Part shown: positions 45,925 to 56,238 of the stretch, piece by piece
How the letters are laid out: every line of letters begins with the position of its first letter
Position numbering within the stretch: the first letter of the stretch is position 1
Source of the DNA: Vibrio lentus
Lineage (GTDB): Bacteria; Pseudomonadota; Gammaproteobacteria; Enterobacterales; Vibrionaceae
DNA: 64,000 bases
Direction of reading: 5' to 3'
Assembly: GCF_030409755.1 (NCBI RefSeq)
Contig: NZ_JAUFQE010000002.1
Location: 2,418,001 to 2,482,000, forward strand
The notes under the pieces: model-generated
Database searches by the model: none
What the model was told of the DNA's origin: nothing
The model's input: only the letters and a program-made list of their open reading frames with translations
Translations under genes and position numbers: made by a program

Positions 45925-47871
45925 ATGAATTATCGCATCGACTTAGCTGTTCTTTCTGAACAAAAAAATAACTGCCGATTTGGCCTTACGGTACATAACT
46001 TAAGTGACCTCGACGTAAAAGATTGGTCACTGCACTTTGCCTTTGACCGATTCATCCTTCCTGAGAGTCTATCGCAAGGTGAACTGACTCAAGTTGGAAG
46101 CTACTGCTCGTTCAAACCAAGTTCGCCGGTGTTAAAGGCCAATAACCATTACTACCTCGAATTCAGTATTCAAAGCGCCCCATTCCGCTTCTATTCGGAT
46201 GGCTTGAATGATGCCTTTATCCAATCACATCACCAAGGAGAAACGTCGGTACTGCCTGTCGCAATATCACCGATTGTTCTGGCTTCACCATATCGTGAAC
46301 GCAATCAAATTCCTGAAGTGAGCGCAGCTGAAGTGGCATTGATTCCTCAGCCGAATCAGATCGAACTCAAGCAAGGTAGCTTCGCACTAAGCTGTGAACC
46401 CAAGATTGAGATTCAATCCCACCTTGCTGATAAAGCAGCGTCTTGGCTTCAACAAGAATTGCTTTCTACCTTCGAAATATCTCTTTCGAATAAGCCTTCA
46501 ACTGAACTTTCAAAAGGCGAAAGCGGCGACATTCTATTTCGCAGCAATCCGACTTTAGACGAAGCCGAGTACAAGCTCACCGTCACAGCACAACAGATAA
46601 TGGTTGAATCAGGCAGCCAGTCTGGCTTCACACACGCCGTGGCAAGCTTGATTCAATTGGTACAACAACTGGATGCCGAGAGCTTCTCTGTACCATGTTG
46701 CAAAATCGCCGATCAACCTCGTTTCAAGTACCGCGGTATGATGTTGGACTGCGCTCGTCACTTCCACTCGGTAGAGCAAGTGAAGCGTCTAATCAACCAA
46801 TTGGCGCACTACAAGTTCAACGTATTTCATTGGCACCTAACTGACGATGAGGGTTGGAGAATTGAGATTAAGAGCCTGCCTCAGCTGACTGAAATCGGCG
46901 CTTGGCGCGGCCCTGACCATGCATTAGAGCCACAATACACGCACCTTGCTGAAAACTATGGCGGCTTCTACACGCAGCAACAAATTCGTGAAGTGATTGA
47001 ATACGCAGAGCAACGCAGCATCACGGTGATCCCAGAGATCGATATCCCAGGGCACTGTCGCGCTGCGATTAAGTCACTGCCAGAGATGCTGGTAGAGCAA
47101 GCCGACACCACTCAATACAAGAGTATTCAGCACTACAACGACAACGTGCTAAACCCAGGCTTGCCAGGTACTTACCAATTCTTAGATGCGGTTATTGAAG
47201 AAGTCGCAGAGCTATTCCCTAGCGAATTGATTCACATGGGCGCAGATGAAGTACCACCGGGCGTGTGGACTAACAGCCCTGCTGCTCAAGCACTGATGAA
47301 AGAGCACCATTACCAAGACAGCAAAGACTTGCAAGGTCACCTATTCCGCTATGCCGAAAACAAACTCAAGCAGTTAGGCAAGCGCATGGTGGGCTGGGAA
47401 GAAGCACAACACGGCGACAAAGTCAGTAAAGAGACCATCATCTACTCGTGGCTCAGTGAAGAAGCAGCAGTGAATTGCGCTCGCCAAGGCTTTGATGTAG
47501 TGCTGCAACCAGCACAGTTTACCTATCTCGACATGACCCAAGATTATGCACCGGAAGAACCGGGCGTCGATTGGGCTGCCGTTATCCCATTAGAACAAGC
47601 TTATACCTACGAAGCGCTTGCTGAGATATCCGACACCGACCCAATTCGTAAGCGGATCCGCGGAATTCAGTGTGCTCTATGGTGTGAGATCGTCACCAAT
47701 CAAAAGCGTATGGATTACATGGTATTTCCAAGAATTAGCGCTTTAGCTGAAGGATGTTGGACACATAAAAACAACCGAAACTGGCTAGATTACCTATCTC
47801 GCCTAAAGGGCCACCTGCCATTACTCGACAGACTCAATGTTGATTATCGCAACCCTTGGAAAGCTCAATAA
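45925..47871 (+). CDS. GH20 beta-N-acetylhexosaminidase
   Basis: A 648-residue enzyme that removes terminal GlcNAc from chitooligosaccharides. No signal peptide, so cytoplasmic. It has an N-terminal carbohydrate-binding-like region (about 1-140), a GH20b domain (about 140-260), and the TIM barrel with YRGMMLDCARHFHSVEQVKRLI, WHLTDDEGWRIEI and the catalytic Asp-Glu pair in HMGADEVPPG (about 440). It works on imported oligomers in parallel with the chitobiose phosphorylase. Confidence 0.93.
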   Translation: MNYRIDLAVLSEQKNNCRFGLTVHNLSDLDVKDWSLHFAFDRFILPESLSQGELTQVGSYCSFKPSSPVLKANNHYYLEFSIQSAPFRFYSDGLNDAFIQSHHQGETSVLPVAISPIVLASPYRERNQIPEVSAAEVALIPQPNQIELKQGSFALSCEPKIEIQSHLADKAASWLQQELLSTFEISLSNKPSTELSKGESGDILFRSNPTLDEAEYKLTVTAQQIMVESGSQSGFTHAVASLIQLVQQLDAESFSVPCCKIADQPRFKYRGMMLDCARHFHSVEQVKRLINQLAHYKFNVFHWHLTDDEGWRIEIKSLPQLTEIGAWRGPDHALEPQYTHLAENYGGFYTQQQIREVIEYAEQRSITVIPEIDIPGHCRAAIKSLPEMLVEQADTTQYKSIQHYNDNVLNPGLPGTYQFLDAVIEEVAELFPSELIHMGADEVPPGVWTNSPAAQALMKEHHYQDSKDLQGHLFRYAENKLKQLGKRMVGWEEAQHGDKVSKETIIYSWLSEEAAVNCARQGFDVVLQPAQFTYLDMTQDYAPEEPGVDWAAVIPLEQAYTYEALAEISDTDPIRKRIRGIQCALWCEIVTNQKRMDYMVFPRISALAEGCWTHKNNRNWLDYLSRLKGHLPLLDRLNVDYRNPWKAQ

Positions 47872-47999
47872 GACAAAACCAAAGCGACACTCATATCGAG
47901 TGGGTGCTGACTCGAATTAAGGTGCTCAGTCAGATAAGACTCAGCATCACTATTTAAAAATTAGCTGCATAGATGCAGTTTGTTAAAAAGGAAATGACA

Positions 48000-50405
48000 A
48001 TGAAATACGGCTATTTCGATAACGACAATCGCGAATACGTCATCACTCGCCCTGATGTACCAGCACCTTGGACCAACTACCTAGGTACTGAAAAGTTTTG
48101 TACCGTGATTTCGCACAATGCAGGCGGTTACTCGTTCTACAATTCTCCGGAATACAACCGTGTTACTAAGTTCCGTCCAAACGGCACATTCGACCGTCCA
48201 GGACATTATGTTTACCTGCGTGACGATGAGACGGGTGATTACTGGTCTATCTCTTGGCAGCCAGTGGCAAAAAGCCTAGATGAAGCGAACTACGAAGTTC
48301 GTCATGGTCTGTCATACTCAAAGTTCAAATGTGAATACAGCGGTATTACGGCAACTAAAACGCTATTCGTTCCTAAAGGTGAAGATGCGGAAGTTTGGGA
48401 TGTCGTGCTGAAGAACAACACTGACAAGCCAAGAACCATCAGCACTTTCTCATTTGTTGAGTTCTCTTTCAGTCATATTCAATCAGATAACCAGAACCAT
48501 CAGATGTCTCTATACTCTGCGGGTACATCTTACCAAGAAGGTGTTCTGGAATACGACTTGTACTACAACACCAACGACTTTGAAGGCTTCTACTACCTAG
48601 CATCTACCTTCTCGCCAGACAGCTACGATGGTCAGCGTGACAACTTCCTTGGCATGTACCGTGACGAAGCAAACCCAATCGCGGTTGAAAATGGCAAGTG
48701 TTCTAACAGCGCTCAAACCTGTTACAACCACTGTGGTTCTCTGCATAAGCAATTTACAATTCAACCGGGTGAAGAGGTTCGCTTTGCGTACGTACTAGGT
48801 ATCGGCAAAGGCAACGGTGAGCGCCTACGTGAGAAATACCAAGACACAGCCAACGTAGATTCGGCTTTCCAAGGCATCAAAGATCACTGGGACGAGCGTT
48901 GCAACAAATTCCAAGTTAAGTCGCCAAACGAAGGCTTAGACACCATGATCAACACGTGGACACTATACCAAGCGGAAACCTGTGTAGTTTGGTCGCGCTT
49001 TGCATCCTTCATTGAAGTTGGCGGTCGTACAGGTCTTGGTTACCGTGATACTGCGCAAGATGCGATTTCAGTGCCTCATGCCAACCCACAAATGACCAAG
49101 AAACGTATTATCGATCTGCTTCGTGGCCAAGTGAAAGCGGGCTACGGCCTACACTTGTTCGATCCTGACTGGTTCGATCCAGAGAAAGCAGACGTTGAGC
49201 CTTCAAAATCACCAACGGTTGTTCCAACGCCTTCAGACGACGACAAGATCCACGGCATTGACGATACCTGTTCTGATGATCACTTGTGGATCGTCCCAAC
49301 CATCATCAAGTACGTGATGGAAACGGGTGAACACGATTTCTTTGACGAAGTGATTCCATACGCAGACGGCGGCGAAGCGACCGTTTACGAACACATGAAA
49401 GCCGCACTGAACTTCTCTGCTGAGTACGTAGGTCAAACCGGTATCTGTAAAGGTCTACGTGCTGACTGGAATGACTGTTTGAACCTAGGTGGCGGTGAAT
49501 CTTCAATGGTTTCATTCCTACACTTCTGGGCGCTACAAGAATTCCTAGATCTTGCTAAGTTCCGTAATAACGATGCTGATATCGCTAAATACACAGAAAT
49601 GGCAGCTAACGTTCGCGAAGCGTGTGAAACACACCTATGGGATGACGAGGGTGGTTGGTACATCCGTGGTCTGACTAAAAATGGCGATAAGATCGGTACC
49701 GCTCAACAAACTGAAGGTCGTGTACACCTTGAGTCAAACACGCTAGCGGTTCTATCTGGCGCGGTATCTCAAGAGCGTGGCGAGAAAGCGATGGACGCAG
49801 TTGATGAGAACCTGTTCTCTGAATACGGCTTACACCTAAACTCTCCATCATTTGCTACACCAAATGACGATATCGGCTTTGTGACTCGCGTTTACCAAGG
49901 CGTTAAAGAGAACGGTGCTATCTTCTCTCACCCGAACCCATGGGCTTGGGTAGCAGAAGCGAAGTTAGGCCGTGGTGACCGTGCGATGAAATTCTACGAC
50001 GCACTAAACCCATACAACCAAAACGACATGATTGAAACGCGCTACGCAGAACCATACTCGTACGTGCAATTCATCATGGGTAAAGACCACCAAGACCACG
50101 GCCGTGCAAACCACCCTTGGTTAACAGGTACGTCGGGTTGGGCTTACTTTGCGGTAACCAACTTCATTCTTGGTGTTCGCACAGGCTTCGAAGGCTTAAC
50201 CGTAGATCCTTGTATCCCAACTGATTGGCCAGAATTCGAGGTAACTCGTCAATGGCGCGGTGCGACTTACAACATCACAGTTCAAAACCCGAATTCAGTA
50301 AGTAAGGGCGTTGCCTCTATCACGATTAACGGTGAACAGATTGAAGGCGCAATCCCAGTACAAGCAGAAGGCAGCGTGAACGAAGTTATCGTTGTACTCG
50401 GCTAA
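48000..50405 (+). CDS. chbP: N,N'-diacetylchitobiose phosphorylase (GH94)
   Basis: The enzyme cleaves chitobiose with phosphate to GlcNAc-1-phosphate and GlcNAc, saving one ATP. I start at ATG 48000, with AAGGA seven bases upstream, giving MKYGYFDNDNREYVITRPDV and 801 residues, the length I recall for the V. proteolyticus enzyme; an upstream in-frame ATG at 47994 is possible. The general-acid Asp is in GLRADWNDCLN (about 492), and HPNPWAWVAEA and the TGTSGWAYFA loop are typical of GH94. A 128-base spacer with a small hairpin (CTGCAT-ag-ATGCAG) precedes it. Confidence 0.94.
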   Translation: MKYGYFDNDNREYVITRPDVPAPWTNYLGTEKFCTVISHNAGGYSFYNSPEYNRVTKFRPNGTFDRPGHYVYLRDDETGDYWSISWQPVAKSLDEANYEVRHGLSYSKFKCEYSGITATKTLFVPKGEDAEVWDVVLKNNTDKPRTISTFSFVEFSFSHIQSDNQNHQMSLYSAGTSYQEGVLEYDLYYNTNDFEGFYYLASTFSPDSYDGQRDNFLGMYRDEANPIAVENGKCSNSAQTCYNHCGSLHKQFTIQPGEEVRFAYVLGIGKGNGERLREKYQDTANVDSAFQGIKDHWDERCNKFQVKSPNEGLDTMINTWTLYQAETCVVWSRFASFIEVGGRTGLGYRDTAQDAISVPHANPQMTKKRIIDLLRGQVKAGYGLHLFDPDWFDPEKADVEPSKSPTVVPTPSDDDKIHGIDDTCSDDHLWIVPTIIKYVMETGEHDFFDEVIPYADGGEATVYEHMKAALNFSAEYVGQTGICKGLRADWNDCLNLGGGESSMVSFLHFWALQEFLDLAKFRNNDADIAKYTEMAANVREACETHLWDDEGGWYIRGLTKNGDKIGTAQQTEGRVHLESNTLAVLSGAVSQERGEKAMDAVDENLFSEYGLHLNSPSFATPNDDIGFVTRVYQGVKENGAIFSHPNPWAWVAEAKLGRGDRAMKFYDALNPYNQNDMIETRYAEPYSYVQFIMGKDHQDHGRANHPWLTGTSGWAYFAVTNFILGVRTGFEGLTVDPCIPTDWPEFEVTRQWRGATYNITVQNPNSVSKGVASITINGEQIEGAIPVQAEGSVNEVIVVLG

Positions 50406-50479
50406 TCACTTAATTTGATGAACAGCTCCTATCTCAAGCCTTTACTGGCTTGAGATAGTGAGACTAAAAGGATTTTCTA

Positions 50480-51892
50480 ATGATTAAATTTGGTACTGGC
50501 GGCTGGCGCGCGTTTATTGGTGAAGAGTTCACCAGAGAAAACGTCCGCTTAGTGGCACAAGCACTCTCTAACATCATCAATAATGAAGATGCAGCGAAAA
50601 ATGGCTTCGTTATCGGCTATGACCGCCGCTTCCTTTCAGATAAAGCCGCGTGCTGGTTTGCTGAAGTATTGGCCGCCAACAACATCAAAGTGAGCTTTAT
50701 CGACAAGTTCGTTCCGACTCCTATCGTGATGTTCCAAGCGAAGGAAATGGGATGTGTTTACTCTGCGTGTATTACCGCTTCTCACAACCCAGCAGACTAT
50801 AACGGTATTAAGATCTTCATTGAAGGTGGCCGTGATGCTGACGAGATCATCACAGAAAAGATCGAACAACAAATTTCGACCCTAACCAGTGAAGATGTCG
50901 TCAGAGTCGATTTTGAACAAGCATTGAACGACAAAGAAATTGAAATCATCAATCCGATGAACGCCTTTGTTGACTCGATCATCAACGCGATTGATATTGA
51001 ATCGATTAAACAAGCCAACTTACGTGTCCTGATCGACCCAATGTTTGGTGTAGCGAAAAACGCACTGCAAACCGTGTTAATCAGCGCTCGCTGTGATGTT
51101 GATGTAATCAATGATGGTAAAAACCCAGACTTCGGCGGCTTGATGCCTTCTCCAAGTGCAGCAACGCTGTATCGCTTGAAGCACTTAGTTGCGGCTGAAG
51201 GTTACGACATTGGTATTGGTACTGATGGCGATGCCGACCGCTTAGGCATCATCGATGAAAAAGGTCACTTCATTCATCCTAACGAAGTGCTACTGCTGCT
51301 TTACTACTACCTACTGGAATACAAAGGTTGGAAAGGCTCTGTCGTTCGTAATATCGCAACCACACACCTGCTTGATAAAGTCGCTGCGGATCATGGTGAA
51401 AAGAGCTTTGAGGTTCCTGTAGGCTTTAAGCATATCAGTTCTCAAATGGAAGCCGACGACTCACTGATTGGTGGCGAAAGTTCGGGTGGTTTAACCATTC
51501 GTGGTCACATCAAAGGTAAGGATGGCGTATTCGCATCAAGCTTATTGGTTGAGATGATCAGTGTGACAGGTAAGAAACTCTCTGAGTTGCTTGATGAAAT
51601 CTACTCTAAGTATGGTTATGCGTATACGGCGGAAGGGGATTGCAAATTCAAACCTTCAGAGAAAGAAGCGCTCTACACCAAAATCTACGTGGAGAAACAA
51701 CTGCCTGAATTTGAATACGAAATTGAAAAAGTCAGCTATGAAGATGGCGCTAAGGTGTACTTCAAGAATGGCGGCTGGGTCATTGCTCGCTTCTCAGGAA
51801 CAGAGCCGTTACTACGAATCTTCGCAGAAATGGAAGATAAAGACACTGCAGAACATGTTCTTCAAAAAGTGAAAGACTTCCTCTCTCTATAG
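50480..51892 (+). CDS. Phosphohexomutase for GlcNAc-1-phosphate
   Basis: A 470-residue alpha-D-phosphohexomutase. The phosphoserine loop is ITASHNPADYNGIKIF (about 103), the metal site is GTDGDADRLGII, the sugar site is GESSGGL and the phosphate site is [12 protein letters not shown]. It is last in the operon, directly after the phosphorylase, so its substrate is most likely GlcNAc-1-phosphate, converted to GlcNAc-6-phosphate for NagA. It differs clearly from GlmM in this window (DADR versus DGDR), so it is a separate subfamily. Confidence 0.88.
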   Translation: MIKFGTGGWRAFIGEEFTRENVRLVAQALSNIINNEDAAKNGFVIGYDRRFLSDKAACWFAEVLAANNIKVSFIDKFVPTPIVMFQAKEMGCVYSACITASHNPADYNGIKIFIEGGRDADEIITEKIEQQISTLTSEDVVRVDFEQALNDKEIEIINPMNAFVDSIINAIDIESIKQANLRVLIDPMFGVAKNALQTVLISARCDVDVINDGKNPDFGGLMPSPSAATLYRLKHLVAAEGYDIGIGTDGDADRLGIIDEKGHFIHPNEVLLLLYYYLLEYKGWKGSVVRNIATTHLLDKVAADHGEKSFEVPVGFKHISSQMEADDSLIGGESSGGLTIRGHIKGKDGVFASSLLVEMISVTGKKLSELLDEIYSKYGYAYTAEGDCKFKPSEKEALYTKIYVEKQLPEFEYEIEKVSYEDGAKVYFKNGGWVIARFSGTEPLLRIFAEMEDKDTAEHVLQKVKDFLSL

Positions 51893-51968
51893 GCTTATAG
51901 AGTGCAGCAGTTTTGTATAGGATTTAACAAATCACTGCCTTGTTAACGCCTATAAGTGAAGAACTCTT

Positions 51969-52001
51969 GCCCAGTACTTGATTAAAGTGCTGGGCTTTTT
52001 T
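51969..52001 (+). terminator. Terminator of the chitin operon
   Basis: GCCCAGtACTT and AAGTgCTGGGC pair around a four- to five-base loop and are followed by TTTTTT. Confidence 0.88.
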
Positions 52002-52028
52002 GTCGCTGTAACTTCTCGCTAGACTTTG

Positions 52029-53057
52029 TTAGAAAGCCAATACGCCTTTGGTGTCGACTTTCACCGTTACCGGCATACCGAACTCAAGTGCTTCTGAAGA
52101 CGTTGCTAATAATTTCTGGCCATTAGCTTCAATCACGTAACGACAGTGGTCACCCATAAACTGCTGTTCTAACACCGAAAGATTACTGTCGACATCGTGG
52201 CTCGCCACAATGTGCTGAGGCCTTAACAACAACGCACATTCAGCACCAATTTCGATCTGAGTCTGCGCTTTCGCTTCAATCAAACCTAAGCTTGTCTCAA
52301 ACTCATGTTCAGAAATACGTTGTGCACCTAAATAACTACCGCCGCCTAAGAAGTCTGCAACAAACTTGCTTGATGGGTGGAAGTACAATTCTGACGCCGA
52401 GCCGTATTGTTCGATGACACCATGATTCATTACTGCCATCTTGTCAGCAAAGGCAAACGCCTCTTCACGACTGTGAGTCACAAAAATAGCCGTCACACCC
52501 TGCTTCTTAAAGATTTTACGAATCTGAGAAATCAACTCATGACGCACTTGGGTATCAATGTTAGAAAACGGTTCATCCAATAGCAGCAGGTCTGGCTTAT
52601 ATGCCAACGAGCGCGCAATCGCGACACGTTGTTGTTGTCCACCAGATAGCTGATGAGGATAACGATCGCCAAACTGGTCAAGATGAACAAGCTCAAGCAT
52701 CTCTTTAACTTTCGCAGCCTTATCTTGCTCAGACATATCACGCAGACCAAATGCCACGTTCTGATTCACAGTAAGGTGTGGAAACAGAGCATAGTCTTGG
52801 AAGATCATACCAATGTTGCGCTGCTCTGGTGGTAACCAATTCGCAGCGTCATCAATCACTTGGCAGTTCAGGCTCATGACACCACTGCTTAATGGAAGCA
52901 GGCCAGCAATCGCTTTAAGCAGCGTCGTCTTACCACAACCACTGGCACCAAGCAGACAAACAATTTCACCATGCTCAACTTCTAAAGAAAGAGATTCCAA
53001 AATAGTTTGGGACTCGTACTTACAAGTCAGATCTTTAATTGATAATGCACAACTCAT
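52029..53057 (-). CDS. fbpC: Iron(III) ABC transporter ATPase
   Basis: A 342-residue ATP-binding subunit. It shows Walker A GASGCGKTT (about 37-45), signature LSGGQQQR (about 138), Walker B LLLLDEPFSNID, and a C-terminal TOBE-like regulatory domain (about 245-342). It overlaps the permease stop by one base, so translation is coupled. Family members of this type carry iron, thiamine or spermidine; the Fur-like box upstream of the first gene points to iron. Confidence 0.9.
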   Translation of the reverse strand: MSCALSIKDLTCKYESQTILESLSLEVEHGEIVCLLGASGCGKTTLLKAIAGLLPLSSGVMSLNCQVIDDAANWLPPEQRNIGMIFQDYALFPHLTVNQNVAFGLRDMSEQDKAAKVKEMLELVHLDQFGDRYPHQLSGGQQQRVAIARSLAYKPDLLLLDEPFSNIDTQVRHELISQIRKIFKKQGVTAIFVTHSREEAFAFADKMAVMNHGVIEQYGSASELYFHPSSKFVADFLGGGSYLGAQRISEHEFETSLGLIEAKAQTQIEIGAECALLLRPQHIVASHDVDSNLSVLEQQFMGDHCRYVIEANGQKLLATSSEALEFGMPVTVKVDTKGVLAF

Positions 53058-54682
53058 TAGTGTTTCTGCTCCAAGGAACGGTTTACGATGATCAGCGGAA
53101 TTAAACCCACCAAGACTAACAACACAGCAGGCATGGCTGCTAATTCAAGGTGCTCATCTGACGCATAGTTATAAACATAAGTCGCGAGCGTTTCGAAATT
53201 GAAAGGACGCAGCAGCAATGCCGCATTCAACTCTTTCATTGATTCGATAAACACCAATAAGCCTGCAATCAGTGCACCACGCTTAATCAGAGGGAGATGC
53301 ACACGACGTAACATCTGATTGGTATTACAACCCATTGTTTTAGATGCCATATCCAATGAAGGTGACACCTTACTTAAGCTACTTTCGATACTACCAATAG
53401 CAACAGCAGAAAAACGCACCACCATGGCAAATATCAACGCAAACATAGAACCAGAGAAGATCAAACCAGGTCGGCCCCACTCCATCGCTTTCGCTATGTC
53501 ATTAACTAAGTGGTCCATGAACAGTACTGGCACCATGACACCTATCGCCAACACGGTTCCAGGAACCGCATAGCCCATGGATGCGAATCTCATGTAAGCT
53601 AAGTTTTTCTTACTAGGGCTAACACGTTGATTAAAATTAACAATCAACGCAACGAGCACACCAATAATCGCCGCAACAACAGAGACATAAAGGCTATTAA
53701 GCGCATACTCTCTGAACTCTGGGGTCCAGCTTTGGGCAAAATACTTGTAGGCATATATGATCAACTGCGCGAGAGGGAATAAGAACGCAATACACACCAA
53801 TCCCCAACACCAAAATAGTGCCAACCACTTCTTCCAACCAATTAGCTCGTAACGAAAGTCTTCACGGCTACTGAACTGATTCTGAAATAACTTCTGCTTA
53901 CGACGGCTGTATCGCTCGGTGCTCAACAATAGAATGACGATAACCAGCATGATTGCCGATATTTTTGCTGCGGCTGTTAAGCTCGAATAGCCTAACCAAG
54001 TGTCGTAAACCGCGGTCGTTAATGTGTTTACAGCAAAGTAACTCACGGTACCGAAGTCACCGATGGTTTCCATCGCAACAAGAGACAAACCTACCGCCAT
54101 CGAAGGGCGCACAAGCGGTAATGAAATACGACGAAAACTTTCCCAAGGAGAGCACTTTAACAAGCGAGCGGATTGTAATAGGGATACGTTTTGCTCCATG
54201 AATGCCGCACGGCAGAGCAAATAAATATAAGGGTAAAGAACGAGAGACAGAACAATAATGGCACCGGACAAGGTTCTAATATCGGGGAACCAATACTCAC
54301 CAGGCCCCCAGCCCGTTAGATCTCGCAAGAGAATTTGAACAGGGCCAGCAAAGTCAAACCAGTCGGTAAAGATATAACCCACGATATAGCCAGGCATTGC
54401 TAATGGCAGCACGAGCGCCCATTGCAAAACACGCTCTCCAGGGACACGGCACATTGCCATGATCCATGCAGATGGAATACCAAAAATTAAAGACAGGAAC
54501 ATGGTTCCTATGACTAAAACCACCGTATTGTAGGCATAGGTGGGCATTACTGTGGACATCAGATGAGAAAATAGCTCATCGGTTTCTCCAACAGCAGTCG
54601 TGAATATCGCTAAGATTGGTAAAACGAGTAGTACAGCGATTATGCCGCTACTGGTGTTCCATAAATAATTCTTTTCTTTCAT
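53057..54682 (-). CDS. fbpB: Iron(III) ABC transporter permease
   Basis: A 541-residue fused permease with two BPD_transp_1 halves of about six helices each, the usual form of FbpB/SfuB. The first half has the EAA-type loop ARLLKCSPWESFRRISLPLVRPS (about 178-200), the second SKTMGCNTNQMLRRVHLPLIKRG (about 450-475). Expression may be lowered by a hairpin in the 246-base gap after fbpA. Confidence 0.93.
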   Translation of the reverse strand: MKEKNYLWNTSSGIIAVLLVLPILAIFTTAVGETDELFSHLMSTVMPTYAYNTVVLVIGTMFLSLIFGIPSAWIMAMCRVPGERVLQWALVLPLAMPGYIVGYIFTDWFDFAGPVQILLRDLTGWGPGEYWFPDIRTLSGAIIVLSLVLYPYIYLLCRAAFMEQNVSLLQSARLLKCSPWESFRRISLPLVRPSMAVGLSLVAMETIGDFGTVSYFAVNTLTTAVYDTWLGYSSLTAAAKISAIMLVIVILLLSTERYSRRKQKLFQNQFSSREDFRYELIGWKKWLALFWCWGLVCIAFLFPLAQLIIYAYKYFAQSWTPEFREYALNSLYVSVVAAIIGVLVALIVNFNQRVSPSKKNLAYMRFASMGYAVPGTVLAIGVMVPVLFMDHLVNDIAKAMEWGRPGLIFSGSMFALIFAMVVRFSAVAIGSIESSLSKVSPSLDMASKTMGCNTNQMLRRVHLPLIKRGALIAGLLVFIESMKELNAALLLRPFNFETLATYVYNYASDEHLELAAMPAVLLVLVGLIPLIIVNRSLEQKH

Positions 54683-54857
54683 CGCCTAACTACAACGAGG
54701 CTTAATGAAATACATATGCATTTGCAAATACATCTCATGTCCTTTTAATGGTGGGGTTATTTATACCCATATACTCTAATGACTTCAAGGTGAGATGCAC
54801 ATAACTCAAGGGATCAACAGAGAGCTTTGTATCAAAAAGTGATTTCCCAAAAACAAA

Positions 54858-54894
54858 CAACCCCAAGTGGCCAAAAAGTAGCAACTTGAGGTTG
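54858..54894 (-). terminator. Attenuator-like stem-loop between fbpA and fbpB
   Basis: On the minus strand CAACCTCAAGT pairs with ACTTGGGGTTG (one G-T and one mismatch), followed by TTTGTTTTTG. It lies 34 bases past the fbpA stop and probably gives higher expression of the binding protein. Confidence 0.7.
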
Positions 54895-54928
54895 TAATTT
54901 TATGCTGGCCGAAGCCTACAATAATAAA

Positions 54929-55942
54929 TTATAGATCGAACTTAACTTCATCTAATAGCTTGATTGCAGCCGCGTGGTGGTTTGCAATTTCATCTAAAGA
55001 AATAGTATCTGCTTTGAACTCACCCCATGAAGCAACAAGCTCAGAAGGCTTAACATCTGCTTTCACTGGGTATTCGTAGTTCACTTCTGCGTACATGCTT
55101 TGAGCAGTGTTACCAGATAGGAATTCCATCAGCTTAACGGCATTCTCTTCGTTTGGAGAGTATTTAGCCATCGCCATACCAGAGATGTTTACGTGAGTAC
55201 CGGTTGTCTCTTGGTTAGGGAAGTTAATGTAAACAGAGTCAGCCCAAGCTTTTTGCTCTTTATCATTAATCATTTTGCCTAGGTAGTAGCTGTTACCAAG
55301 AGCAACATCACATAGACCTTCTTTAATTGCTTTAACTTGTGCGCGATCGTTACCTTGAGGCTTACGTGCTAGGTTTGCTTTTACGCCTTCTAGCCACTCT
55401 TTCGTTTCAGCTTCACCTTTGTGAGCAATCATCGAAGAAACAAGAGAAACATTGTATGGGTGCTTACCGCTACGAGTACAGATTTTGCCTTTAAATTCAG
55501 GCTTAGTTAGATCTTCGTAAGTGAACTCTTCACCTAGACGACCAACACGGTCACGTGAAGAATAAACGCTACGTGTACGAGTTGTTAGAGCAAACCACTC
55601 GTTAGCAGTATCTTGGTACTGAGCAGGGATGTTCTTTTCAAGTACATCGCTTTCAACTGATTGAACTAGACCTTGTTTAGTTAGCTCAGATAAACGGCTG
55701 ATATCGACAGTTAAGACAACATCAGCAGGGCTGTATTCACCCTCTTGAGCTAACTTCTCTGCTAAACCTTTTTTAGCAAACTTAACGTTTACTTTAATAC
55801 CAGTCTCTTTCGTGAACTCTTTGAACATTGGCTCAACAAGGAAAGGTTGGCGGTAAGAGTATACATTTACTTCTTCCGCAGCCATTGCTGTTGGGGCAAT
55901 TACGCCACACGCTAGAGCTGAAAGTGTTAGCAGTTTCTTCAT
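54929..55942 (-). CDS. fbpA: Iron(III)-binding periplasmic protein
   Basis: The periplasmic ferric-binding component. The 337-residue precursor has a signal peptide cleaved after AMAAE (about residue 22). The mature protein begins VNVYSYRQPFLVEP, as in the FutA/FbpA/HitA group. The tandem tyrosines that bind iron are visible as NSYYLGKM (about 215-222), with a further Tyr in the N-terminal YSYR. A Fur-like box lies just upstream (55960-55978). Codon use is highly biased. Operon: fbpA-fbpB-fbpC. Confidence 0.93.
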   Translation of the reverse strand: MKKLLTLSALACGVIAPTAMAAEEVNVYSYRQPFLVEPMFKEFTKETGIKVNVKFAKKGLAEKLAQEGEYSPADVVLTVDISRLSELTKQGLVQSVESDVLEKNIPAQYQDTANEWFALTTRTRSVYSSRDRVGRLGEEFTYEDLTKPEFKGKICTRSGKHPYNVSLVSSMIAHKGEAETKEWLEGVKANLARKPQGNDRAQVKAIKEGLCDVALGNSYYLGKMINDKEQKAWADSVYINFPNQETTGTHVNISGMAMAKYSPNEENAVKLMEFLSGNTAQSMYAEVNYEYPVKADVKPSELVASWGEFKADTISLDEIANHHAAAIKLLDEVKFDL

Positions 55943-55959
55943 TTTAAAATCCTTTATAT

Positions 55960-55978
55960 CGAAATGATAATGTCTATC
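55960..55978 (-). promoter_or_regulatory. Fur box upstream of fbpA
   Basis: The minus-strand GATAGACATTATCATTTCG matches the 19-bp Fur consensus (GATAATGATAATCATTATC) at 12 positions by my count. It lies 18 bases before the fbpA start codon, so bound Fur could block transcription or initiation. Confidence 0.65.
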
Positions 55979-56164
55979 AGTTGCGTTATTATATTCATCA
56001 TTAACATAATTACAATGACGACCGACAAAAAATCCGTCTACTCAGACCATTTAAACTCTCACTTTTGTAACAAAGCATTTCAGTAATTATGCACATCATC
56101 AGGCTTTCACATAGCTCCTGTAACCACGACAAGCTCGCTTACAATGTTCAGCCCCAAAGACAAC

Positions 56165-56195
56165 AAAACCCCACAACGGTTCGTTGCAGGGTTTT
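56165..56195 (-). terminator. Terminator after amtB
   Basis: On the minus strand AAAACCCtGCAACG and CGTTGtGGGGTTTT pair, with a T run at the end. It lies about 45 bases past the amtB stop. Confidence 0.8.
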
Positions 56196-56238
56196 CTTTG
56201 TACTGCCTAACCCATTCAGGTTAGGCGGTTACTGTTGA